A DNA stretch of 14,464 bases, from assembly GCA_023460055.1 (NCBI GenBank), contig JAEWRJ010000180.1:1-14464 (forward strand). The letters run 5' to 3'. This document shows, one piece after another, positions 1-6,838 of this stretch. A program made the translations under genes and the position numbers. The notes beneath the pieces were generated by a model, which was not told the origin of the DNA, ran no database searches, and saw only the letters and a program-made list of their open reading frames with translations. Every line of letters begins with the position of its first letter. Position 1 is the stretch's first letter. This DNA comes from Bacillota bacterium. GTDB lineage: Bacteria; Bacillota; Clostridia; Christensenellales; Aristaeellaceae.

Positions 1-2
1 GG

Positions 3-893
3 CAAAAGCATATCATTGCCACCACCGATCAGGAAAAGGGCAATCTGATCAAACTGGCGCAAAAAGAAGGCTTCAAGTTATTTTATATTCCCGGTTCCGT
101 CGGCGGCCGCTTCAGCGAGCTGAGCCCGGTAGGGCTGCTGGCTGCCGCCGTGTGCGGGATCGACATAAAGGCCCTCTTATCCGGCGCGGCTGCTATGGAT
201 GCGCACTGCGCGTCCGAAGACATGTGGAAGAATCCCGCCCTGCTTGAGGCTGCCATCCAATATATCCTGATGGAGCAGCGAGGCATCAACGTGCACGTTA
301 TGATGCCCTACGCTGACAGTCTCAAGTATATGGCCGACTGGTTCTGCCAGCTGTGGGCTGAAAGCCTGGGCAAGAATGCAACCCGTATGGGCGAACCCGT
401 CAATGTCGGCCAGACGCCTGTAAAATCCCTGGGTGTAACCGACCAGCACAGCCAGCTTCAGCTCTACACTGAGGGCCCTTACGACAAGGTGATTACCTTT
501 TTGAAGGTAGAAAACTTCCGTACGATCACAATGATTCCTCACGGCTGCGAGGAATTTTCAGATGTTGCTTTTCTGGGCGGCAAAAGCCACAATGAGCTGA
601 TCGAGGCTGAACGCCTGGGGACGGAATATGCCCTGCTGAAGTCAAAGCGCATGAGCCAGACGATCACGCTGCCGGAGGTCAACGCGCATACGATCGGTCA
701 GCTGATCTACTTCTTTGAGCTGGTCACCGCGTACGCGGGCGAGCTGCTGGATATCGACGCGTTCAACCAGCCCGGCGTTGAGGAATCAAAAATCGCTTCC
801 TATGCCGTGCTTGGCAATACAGGTGAAAAGTATAGGCACAAGCAAGCGGAGATGGCCGCAGCGCCCGCCTCAAAGGCCGAGTATATCCTGTAA
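3..893 (+). CDS. pgi: glucose-6-phosphate isomerase, C-terminal part (5' end outside window)
   Basis: The enzyme interconverts glucose 6-phosphate and fructose 6-phosphate in the cytoplasm (glycolysis/gluconeogenesis). The frame is open from the window edge (base 3), so this is the C-terminal 296 residues and the true start lies upstream. An internal ATG at 150 is not the start, because clear family sequence precedes it. Seen directly: the first PGI signature VGGRFSELSPVG at about residues 29-40 of the visible part, a QRG/MPYADSL segment, and the second signature ending AFNQPGVEESK, which contains the conserved catalytic lysine. The visible length fits roughly two thirds of a typical bacterial PGI. 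It converges on gcvPB, with a hairpin between the two. No frameshift or missing key residue was seen. Family assignment is near certain. Confidence 0.95.
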   Translation, partial: QKHIIATTDQEKGNLIKLAQKEGFKLFYIPGSVGGRFSELSPVGLLAAAVCGIDIKALLSGAAAMDAHCASEDMWKNPALLEAAIQYILMEQRGINVHVMMPYADSLKYMADWFCQLWAESLGKNATRMGEPVNVGQTPVKSLGVTDQHSQLQLYTEGPYDKVITFLKVENFRTITMIPHGCEEFSDVAFLGGKSHNELIEAERLGTEYALLKSKRMSQTITLPEVNAHTIGQLIYFFELVTAYAGELLDIDAFNQPGVEESKIASYAVLGNTGEKYRHKQAEMAAAPASKAEYIL

Positions 894-903
894 ATTTTGC
901 ATC

Positions 904-940
904 AAAAAGGCAGCCATCTCAATGGGATGACTGCCTTTTT
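904..940. terminator. bidirectional intrinsic terminator between pgi and gcvPB
   Basis: AAAAAGGCAG (904-913) is the exact reverse complement of CTGCCTTTTT (931-940). CATC/GATG pairs extend the stem inward after one mismatch, leaving a small loop. The A tract on one side and T tract on the other give a U-tract on either strand. The hairpin can therefore end pgi (+), 11 bases after its stop codon, and the gcv operon (-), 12 bases after the gcvPB stop codon. Confidence 0.88.
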
Positions 941-951
941 GCTTATACGGG

Positions 952-2367
952 TTATGCCTCGGGCATGTACCGCAAAATCGGGTTTCTGGCAGCTGTCACT
1001 TCATCAGGCCTGCCGATGGGGGTGGTCTGCGGCGCTTGATGCAGGCTTTCGGGATCTGCCTCTATCTTCTCCCGGATGGCCTTGAAAGCCATAGCCGCCT
1101 CGTCAAGGCTCTCGCGGCTTTCCGTCTCAGTCGGCTCCAGCATCAGCGCTTCGTGAACAATGAGGGGGAAGTACATGGTCGGCGGATGCATGCCAAAGTC
1201 TATCAGCCCCTTGGCGACATCCAGCGCTGACACATGATGCTCACGCTTGACGCTTTCAAGCGTCAGGACAAATTCATGCATGCAGGAATGGTCGTATGCC
1301 ACCGGGAAATACTGCTTTACCTGATGCATCAGATAGTTGGCGTTGAGCACTGCCGTTTCAGCGGAATCACGGATGCCATCCGCCCCAAGCGTCAGAATAT
1401 AAGTCAGCGCCCTCATGACAATGCCAAAGTTGCCGTAGAATGAGCGAACCTGGCCGATGCTTTCGGGTTTTCTTCCCTCGCCCATCAGAGAGTCTGGCAA
1501 GTAGGGCTTCAGTATGTCTTTGCAGCCAACAGGGCCTGAGCCCGGGCCGCCCCCGCCATGCGGGGTGGAGAAGGTCTTGTGCAGGTTCAGGTGCACCACA
1601 TCAAACCCCATGTCTCCCGGCCTCACCTTGCCCATGATGGGGTTGAGGTTTGCGCCGTCATAGTAGCACAGGCCTCCGCAATCATGCACCAGACGCGTGA
1701 TTTCCAGGATATTGGGATCGAACAGACCCAGCGTGTTGGGGTTCGTCAGCATCAGACCGGCGACATCATCGCCGCAGGCGGCTTTCAACGCCTCCATATC
1801 CACACAGCCCTGCGCGTTGGAGGGAATGTTGATCACGCTGTATCCTACCATCGCCGCGCTTGCGGGATTCGTGCCATGTGCCGAATCGGGCACAATGATC
1901 TTGCTGCGCTTGGTATCGCCGCGTACATCGTGATATCTCTTAATCAAGAGCAAACCTGTGTACTCGCCGTGCGCTCCTGCTGCCGGCTGAAAAGTCATGG
2001 CATCCATGCCCGTGATCTCGCATAGCAGCGTCTGGACAAGTTCCAAAGCTTCACTGCACCCCTTCGCGCTGTCACGGGGCTGCAGCGGGTGGATCCCCTG
2101 GAAGTTCGGATCGCCTGAGGATAGCTCATTGATCCGCGGGTTATATTTCATCGTGCAGGAGCCCAGCGGATAGAAACCGCTGTTTACGCCAAAAGCCTGT
2201 TTGGCTAGCCTTGTGTAATGACGCGACAGTTCCACCTCCGTCAGCTCGGGCAGCTTAGGGGCATCTTTGCGAAGCGGAGACGAAGGCAGTTCTGCCTTGG
2301 GCACATCACATTCGGGGAGGTAGTTCATTCTGCGGCCTTCCGCTCCGATTTCAAAAATCAGTTTCAT
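952..2367 (-). CDS. gcvPB: glycine dehydrogenase (decarboxylating) subunit 2
   Basis: PLP-dependent half of the P protein of the glycine cleavage system. With GcvPA it decarboxylates glycine and passes the aminomethyl group to the lipoyl arm of GcvH. The PLP lysine lies in HLNLHKTFSTPHGGGGPGSG, at about residue 264 of 471, just before the glycine-rich loop; other conserved segments are SAHGTNPASA and YYDGANLN. The frame extends upstream to a GTG at 2376, but that codon directly abuts the Shine-Dalgarno sequence GGAGGT (2382-2377). The ATG at 2367 has 9-base spacing and overlaps the gcvPA stop as ATGA, so I chose it. Last gene of the operon, followed by the terminator at 904-940. No lpd or lipoate ligase gene follows, so the L protein must be encoded elsewhere. 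Confidence 0.95.
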   Translation of the reverse strand: MKLIFEIGAEGRRMNYLPECDVPKAELPSSPLRKDAPKLPELTEVELSRHYTRLAKQAFGVNSGFYPLGSCTMKYNPRINELSSGDPNFQGIHPLQPRDSAKGCSEALELVQTLLCEITGMDAMTFQPAAGAHGEYTGLLLIKRYHDVRGDTKRSKIIVPDSAHGTNPASAAMVGYSVINIPSNAQGCVDMEALKAACGDDVAGLMLTNPNTLGLFDPNILEITRLVHDCGGLCYYDGANLNPIMGKVRPGDMGFDVVHLNLHKTFSTPHGGGGPGSGPVGCKDILKPYLPDSLMGEGRKPESIGQVRSFYGNFGIVMRALTYILTLGADGIRDSAETAVLNANYLMHQVKQYFPVAYDHSCMHEFVLTLESVKREHHVSALDVAKGLIDFGMHPPTMYFPLIVHEALMLEPTETESRESLDEAAMAFKAIREKIEADPESLHQAPQTTPIGRPDEVTAARNPILRYMPEA

Positions 2368-3683
2368 CGCGCGCACACCTCCCTGATTTCCTTGATCACA
2401 GCATCAAGCGTTTGCTTGCTGTGCTTTTCGGTCACGCACCACAGCATGCCTTCTTCTATGGGAAGCCCGCTTAATATGCCGCGCTGCATCAGTGCATTTT
2501 CAAGCTTCTTGGCATCAATGGGACAGGCTGTAACAAACTCATTGAAGAAATCTCCTCGATAGACCAGATCAAACCCTGGTATCTTTTCCATCTCAGAGGC
2601 AAAATAATGCGCCTTGTGGTAACAAAGCTCCGCAGCCTGCATGAAGCCCTGAGGACCCAGCGCGGCCATGTATACAGACGCTGTCATGGCGCAAAGCGCC
2701 TGGTTGGAACAAACATTGCTGCTCGCCTTTTCCCTGCGGATATGCTGTTCGCGGGCTTGCAGGGTCAATACAAAGGCACGCCTGCCCTGAGCATCCTTCG
2801 TCTGGCCAACAATTCGGCCGGGCAAAAGGCGGGTCAGCTCCTTTTTGCATGCCAGGAAGCCAAGATAGGGGCCGCCGTAATTGAGAGGCATACCCAAAGG
2901 CTGTCCTTCACCCGTTACGATATCAGCACCTTGCGCCGCAGGCGTGTCAAGCAATCCCAATGAAGTCGGATAAACAGCCATGACGGCTTTTGCGCCTGCC
3001 TGATGAGTCATCCGGTTGATTGCAGCCGCTTCCTCGATCTGCCCAAGAAAATTAGGCTGCTGAATCAGTACACAGGCCGTTTGATCATCCAGCATTTCTT
3101 TGAGAGCAGCCTGATCCGTTAAGCCAGACTTCAGAGGGATCAGCTTCATCTCAACGCCTCGCCCCCAGCAATAGGTACGGACAGTCTCTATGGTCTCGGG
3201 ATGAACGCCGGCTGAGATCAGGACCTTGCCGCGCCTCCGGTCAAGGCACATCATTGCGCTTTCCGCAGCGGAGGATGCGCCATCGTACATCGAGGCATTG
3301 CTGACATCCATGCCGGTGATCTCACAGATCATCGTCTGAAATTCAAAGATACTCTGCAAAACTCCCTGGCTGATCTCTGCCTGATAGGGCGTATACGTTG
3401 TGCTGAACTCCTCTTTGGAGGTGATGCTGGATACGATCGCGGGGATATAGTGATCATAGGCGCCTGCGCCGCGCAGTACGGTATCAAAGGCAATATTCTT
3501 AGCCACTATGCTTTTCATCCTGGCCCGCACTTCCAATTCGGACAAACCTTGCGGGATATTCAAAGGTTTCTTCAGCAGCATGCTTGCGGGGACATCCTGA
3601 TACAAGTCATCGATCTGATCCAGACCGATGGCCTTCAGCATCGCTTCCCGCTCCTTGTGTGTTGACGGGAGATAGCTTCCCAT
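2364..3683 (-). CDS. gcvPA: glycine dehydrogenase (decarboxylating) subunit 1
   Basis: The other half of the split P protein (439 residues). It pairs with GcvPB to form the active decarboxylase; the split form is typical of Bacillota and many other bacteria, whereas E. coli has a single long GcvP. Recognisable stretches include the N-terminal YLPSTHKEREAML, the RGAGAYDHYIPAIV region, YTPYQAEISQG, and LNYGGPYLGFLACK. It lacks the PLP lysine motif, as expected for this subunit. ATG at 3683, with a GGAGGG Shine-Dalgarno formed by the last codons of gcvH and only two bases between the gcvH stop and this start, so the two are probably translationally coupled. It overlaps gcvPB by 4 bases. Length and motifs are normal. 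Confidence 0.95.
   Translation of the reverse strand: MGSYLPSTHKEREAMLKAIGLDQIDDLYQDVPASMLLKKPLNIPQGLSELEVRARMKSIVAKNIAFDTVLRGAGAYDHYIPAIVSSITSKEEFSTTYTPYQAEISQGVLQSIFEFQTMICEITGMDVSNASMYDGASSAAESAMMCLDRRRGKVLISAGVHPETIETVRTYCWGRGVEMKLIPLKSGLTDQAALKEMLDDQTACVLIQQPNFLGQIEEAAAINRMTHQAGAKAVMAVYPTSLGLLDTPAAQGADIVTGEGQPLGMPLNYGGPYLGFLACKKELTRLLPGRIVGQTKDAQGRRAFVLTLQAREQHIRREKASSNVCSNQALCAMTASVYMAALGPQGFMQAAELCYHKAHYFASEMEKIPGFDLVYRGDFFNEFVTACPIDAKKLENALMQRGILSGLPIEEGMLWCVTEKHSKQTLDAVIKEIREVCAR
2377..2382 (-). promoter_or_regulatory. ribosome binding site of gcvPB (decides the start)
   Basis: GGAGGT on the minus strand lies inside the 3' end of gcvPA. It is 9 bases from the ATG at 2367 but touches the in-frame GTG at 2376, so the ATG is the likely start. 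Confidence 0.75.
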
Positions 3684-3685
3684 GC

Positions 3686-4060
3686 TTAGCCCTCCTTCAC
3701 CAAATCCTCGTATTCCTGCGCGCTAAGCAGTTCTTCTGTCCCAGTCACTTCGTTCACGCGGATGATCCAGGCTTCATAAGGCTTTTCATTGATGGTCTCC
3801 GGCGCGTCCACCAGCGCTTCATTGACTTCCGCCACCTTGCCGCTCACGGGGCTGATCACTTCGCTGACCGCCTTGACAGACTCAACATCCGCAAAGGATA
3901 CACCGGCTGTAACGCCATCTCCCACAAAAGGAACGTTGATAAAAACGATGTCGCCAAGCTCCTTCTGCGCGAAATCGGTCAGCCCGATCAACAGGCTGTC
4001 CCCTTCTGTTTTCACCCACTCATGGGTCCTGGTATAGCGTAAATTGTTAGGGAAACTCAT
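3686..4060 (-). CDS. gcvH: glycine cleavage system H protein
   Basis: Small lipoyl carrier (124 residues) that shuttles the aminomethyl intermediate between the P, T and L proteins. The lipoylation lysine is about residue 63, in ADVESVKAVSEV, which matches the conserved ESVKA context. The N-terminal YTRTHEWVK and the segment GLTDFAQKELGDIVFINVP are family hallmarks. ATG at 4060, preceded by a GAGGAGG Shine-Dalgarno. It sits 40 bases after gcvT and 2 bases before gcvPA, within the same operon. No enzyme that loads lipoate is encoded in the window. Confidence 0.96.
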   Translation of the reverse strand: MSFPNNLRYTRTHEWVKTEGDSLLIGLTDFAQKELGDIVFINVPFVGDGVTAGVSFADVESVKAVSEVISPVSGKVAEVNEALVDAPETINEKPYEAWIIRVNEVTGTEELLSAQEYEDLVKEG

Positions 4061-4086
4061 GTGTCCGTCCTCCTCAAAATATATGT

Positions 4087-4101
4087 ATCAGCTCCGCTGA
4101 T
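4087..4101 (-). repeat. small hairpin between gcvT and gcvH
   Basis: ATCAGC and GCTGAT form a perfect 6-bp stem with a 3-base loop, overlapping the gcvT stop codon. No proper U-tract follows, so it does not look like a terminator. It could be an intercistronic RNA stability or processing element, or chance. Confidence 0.35.
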
Positions 4102-5189
4102 CATTTGCTCCTCTTGTAAAACGGCAGCTCTGTTGTCTTCGCTTTCAGCATTCTGCCTCTGACATCCACTTCGTATACGGCTTGCGGATCTGCCTTGGAC
4201 GCGTCAATCAGCGCCATGGCGATTGCTTTTCCAAGATAAGGCGCCATGGTGCCGCTGGTGGTTTCCCCGATCAGCACGCCGTCCATATAAACGGGACAGC
4301 GCTCACGGGCAATGCCTCTGTCAACCATTTCCAGGCCAACGCGCGTACGCTTTGGGGCACCTTTTTTAATCAAAGCTTCCTTGCCGATAAAATGCGGCTT
4401 ATCCAGCTTCACAAAGAAGGAAAGGCCGGCCTCTAGCGGCGTGATATCATCCGTCATCTCGTGCCCGTACAGCGGCATGCCCGCTTCCAGGCGCAAGGTA
4501 TCCCTGGCGCCTAACCCGCAGGGGATCAGCCCTTCATCCTTCCCGGCCTCAAGCAAAGCGTCAGCAAGGGATACAGCTTGCTCCGGCCTGCAATACAGCT
4601 CATATCCCAGCTCGCCCGTGTAGCCGGTGCGTGACACCAGGCAGGAAATGCCGGCCACCTCAATATCTTGCCTGAAGGTATAGTATTTTTCCGGCAGCTG
4701 TTCCGCATCTGCCAGCTTGGAGAGGATGGCTTTTGCGCGAGGGCCTTGCAGCGCCAGCTGCGCATACTCTTCAGACAGATCGAGCACAGACGTGTCGCCC
4801 TGTTTATGCTCGGTGAACCACTTGAAATCCTTATCCTTATTGGCCGCATTGACGATCAGCATATAGCGGTCATCATCCATCCTGCAGCATACGAGATCAT
4901 CCACAATCCCGCCTTCATGGTTGCATATCGGACTGTAGCGTACGCGTCCGATCTCCATGCCGGACATATCGTTGACCAGCAGATTCTGCAGGGCATTCAG
5001 CGCATCCGGCCCCTCAAATACAATTTCACCCATGTGTGATACGTCAAACAGGCCGCATGCGTTGCGTACGGCATTATGTTCGGCAATCACACCGGATGGA
5101 TACTGTACTGGCAGAAGATATCCCGCGAAAGGTACGATTTTACCGCCCAGCTTCAGGTGCAGGTCATACAGCGGTGTTTTTTTTTCCAT
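4101..5189 (-). CDS. gcvT: aminomethyltransferase (glycine cleavage T protein)
   Basis: Takes the aminomethyl group from GcvH to tetrahydrofolate, giving 5,10-methylene-THF and ammonia. 362 residues, normal for the family. Seen: N-terminal TPLYDLHLKLGGKIVPFAGY, FDVSHMGEI, and GGIVDDLV with the conserved aspartate that corresponds to the catalytic Asp of E. coli GcvT. Also present are SRTGYTGELGYEL, GLGARDTLRLEAGMPLYGHE, and a C-terminal barrel domain with GETTSGTMAPYLGKAIAMA. ATG at 5189 with GGAGG six bases upstream, immediately downstream of the riboswitch attenuator. First gene of gcvT-gcvH-gcvPA-gcvPB and therefore the direct target of glycine control. The second to fourth codons contain a run of nine A. 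Confidence 0.96.
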   Translation of the reverse strand: MEKKTPLYDLHLKLGGKIVPFAGYLLPVQYPSGVIAEHNAVRNACGLFDVSHMGEIVFEGPDALNALQNLLVNDMSGMEIGRVRYSPICNHEGGIVDDLVCCRMDDDRYMLIVNAANKDKDFKWFTEHKQGDTSVLDLSEEYAQLALQGPRAKAILSKLADAEQLPEKYYTFRQDIEVAGISCLVSRTGYTGELGYELYCRPEQAVSLADALLEAGKDEGLIPCGLGARDTLRLEAGMPLYGHEMTDDITPLEAGLSFFVKLDKPHFIGKEALIKKGAPKRTRVGLEMVDRGIARERCPVYMDGVLIGETTSGTMAPYLGKAIAMALIDASKADPQAVYEVDVRGRMLKAKTTELPFYKRSK

Positions 5190-5203
5190 AGTAATCCTCC
5201 TTC

Positions 5204-5234
5204 AAAAAAGGCACGCAAATTTTATTGCGTGCCT
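5204..5234 (-). terminator. riboswitch expression platform: intrinsic terminator (attenuator) ahead of gcvT
   Basis: On the minus strand AGGCACGCAA (5234-5225) pairs perfectly with TTGCGTGCCT (5218-5209) around a 6-base loop. The U-tract is six T (5209-5204) and begins with the last paired base; the gcvT Shine-Dalgarno follows at once. The first stem bases (5234-5233) are also the last bases of the closing helix of the second glycine aptamer, so the two structures compete slightly. Inference: glycine binding favours the aptamer helix and disfavours termination, giving an ON switch as known for glycine riboswitches of gcvT operons. It may also serve as the terminator for ftsZ transcripts. Confidence 0.88.
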
Positions 5235-5401
5235 CTGTTCTTTTACCTTGAAGATTCCTCCGCCCGGCAGAGTTGCTTCTTTGGTGCATCGCTGCTTTCC
5301 AGAGTTTCGTCCCAATCCGGTCTTGTAGCCTGAGAGTTTTTGCAGTCCCCTTCGGCGCCGCGGCCGGGTCATAGCATGACCCTGCGGTCTCTCCCGGATT
5401 G
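5233..5401 (-). promoter_or_regulatory. tandem glycine riboswitch upstream of gcvT
   Basis: Aptamer 1 spans 5401-5313. It is closed by a perfect 8-bp P1, CAATCCGG (5401-5394) with CCGGATTG (5320-5313). It contains the family sequences GGGAGAGACC, GCGCCGAAGGGGA and ACTCTCAGGC. A short linker GGACGAAA leads to aptamer 2 (5304-5233), closed by CTCTG (5304-5300) with CAGAG (5237-5233). Aptamer 2 contains GCACCAAAGAAGCAA and the conserved end AAAAGAACAGAG. The leader GTTGA just upstream and CGAAAC in the linker could form the leader-linker kink-turn known for tandem glycine riboswitches; this is a weak suggestion. No convincing promoter was seen between the ftsZ stop and the aptamer, so transcription starts inside ftsZ or farther upstream. 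Confidence 0.93.
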
Positions 5402-5413
5402 ATCAACCGACTA

Positions 5414-6805
5414 TTACTTTTTTGCCTTCCGCAGGTAGGCGGGAACACCAAGATCATCCTTCTCAAGGGCAGGAGCGGTCTGAGGCTGCTGTTGTACCGG
5501 CGGTTGATAAGGATTTGCCGGCTGCACAAAAGGCTGCTGGCCTGGCATATAGCCTGTTCCGTATCCCTGCTGAGGGTAGGCCGGGGCGTAAGGCTGGGGA
5601 ATATTCATCTGCGGTACGCTGCCGGGCCGGCCGGGTGTAGGGAAGAACGAGGAGGTATCCTGCTGATCATACATGGCAGGCACCTGCGGCGCTTCAAAGC
5701 CGGGCACACCCGCCTGCGCTGAAGGCGCTTCCGCGGGGCTGCGGTTTTCATAGGGGTTATAGGCAGCGCTCGCCGCGCCGTAAGGCAAAGAAGCTGTTTT
5801 AGACGACTTTTTCCTGGCATCGCGCACAGGGAACGCCGTTTTCTCAAAACCAGTGGCAATAACAGTAATTCGGACCTCATCCTTCAGGCTGTTATCGACT
5901 CCCGCGCCGAATATGATGTTGGCCTCGCTGTCCGCGGCCTCCTGGATCAAGCGGGCTGCTTCATTGATATCAAGGATCGGCATATCCTCGCTGCCGGTGA
6001 TGTTGATCAGAACGGCGCGCGCGCCATCGATCTTGGTCTCAAGCAGCGGGCTGGAAATGGCGTTCTTTGCCGCCTGGACCATACGGTTTTCGCCCTTGGC
6101 GCTGCCGATGCCGATGTGGGCCATTCCGCCCGATTCCATCACGGTCTTCACATCCGCGAAGTCAAGGTTGATGGTGGCGGGCAGAGCGATCAGGTCAGAG
6201 ATGCCCTGAATGCCCTGGCGGAGCACATCGTCGGCTACACGGAAAGCTTCCAGCATGGAAGTGCCTTTGCTAACCACCTGAAGGAGACGGTCATTGGGAA
6301 TGACCACCAGTGTATCCACATACTGCTTCAGCTCGTTGATGCCCATCTCCGCGTTGCGCATGCGCTGCTTGCCTTCAAACTGGAAGGGCTTGGTGACAAC
6401 GGCGATGGTGAGACAGCCCAGTTCTCTTGCGATATCAGCCACAACAGGCGCAGCGCCGGTGCCTGTGCCGCCGCCCATACCGGCGGTGACAAAGACAAGG
6501 TCGGCTCCCTTCAGCAATTGAGCGAGCTCCTCGCGGCTTTCCTCAGCGGCGCGCTTGCCGATTTCGGGCACAGCACCCGCACCCAGACCTTTGGTCAGCT
6601 TTTCACCAATCTGCAGGGTGTAATCCGCATGCGAAGCGGTAAGCGCCTGGCTGTCCGTATTCACAGCAATAAAGTCGACGCCCTTCAGTTTGGCCTCGAC
6701 CATGCGGTTCACGGCATTGGTACCGCCGCCGCCGCATCCGACTACTTTGATCGTCGCAAAAGAATCTTTGGTTTGCTCTTGGTCAACCTGCTGCAATTCA
6801 AGCAT
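5414..6805 (-). CDS. ftsZ: cell division protein FtsZ
   Basis: Tubulin-like GTPase that polymerises into the Z-ring and recruits the divisome. 463 residues. N-terminal GTPase domain: GCGGGGTNAVNRM at about 23-35, NTDSQAL at 49-55, and the tubulin signature GGGTGTGAAP at 111-120. The T7 synergy loop follows at about 213-220 (NLDFADVK) with the catalytic aspartates. The core ends near residue 325. A long linker rich in P, Q, Y and A (about 330-447) leads to the C-terminal peptide DDLGVPAYLRKAKK, the expected binding site for FtsA/SepF-type partners. ATG at 6805 has a GAGGAGG Shine-Dalgarno. 33 bases separate it from ftsA. No terminator of its own is visible before the glycine riboswitch. The linker is longer than the roughly 50 residues of E. 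coli or B. subtilis FtsZ. Confidence 0.98.
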   Translation of the reverse strand: MLELQQVDQEQTKDSFATIKVVGCGGGGTNAVNRMVEAKLKGVDFIAVNTDSQALTASHADYTLQIGEKLTKGLGAGAVPEIGKRAAEESREELAQLLKGADLVFVTAGMGGGTGTGAAPVVADIARELGCLTIAVVTKPFQFEGKQRMRNAEMGINELKQYVDTLVVIPNDRLLQVVSKGTSMLEAFRVADDVLRQGIQGISDLIALPATINLDFADVKTVMESGGMAHIGIGSAKGENRMVQAAKNAISSPLLETKIDGARAVLINITGSEDMPILDINEAARLIQEAADSEANIIFGAGVDNSLKDEVRITVIATGFEKTAFPVRDARKKSSKTASLPYGAASAAYNPYENRSPAEAPSAQAGVPGFEAPQVPAMYDQQDTSSFFPTPGRPGSVPQMNIPQPYAPAYPQQGYGTGYMPGQQPFVQPANPYQPPVQQQPQTAPALEKDDLGVPAYLRKAKK

Positions 6806-6838
6806 GGTTTATCCTCCTCATGTGGAACTCAGGTAGTA

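Noticed and set aside
177..542. 121-codon open frame on the minus strand
   Set aside because: Antisense to pgi, which carries both PGI signatures.
1558..2025. 155-codon open frame on the plus strand
   Set aside because: Antisense shadow of gcvPB; no ribosome binding site or family features.
952..2376. Longer gcvPB start at GTG 2376
   Set aside because: The GTG touches the Shine-Dalgarno sequence; the ATG at 2367 has proper spacing and the usual ATGA overlap.
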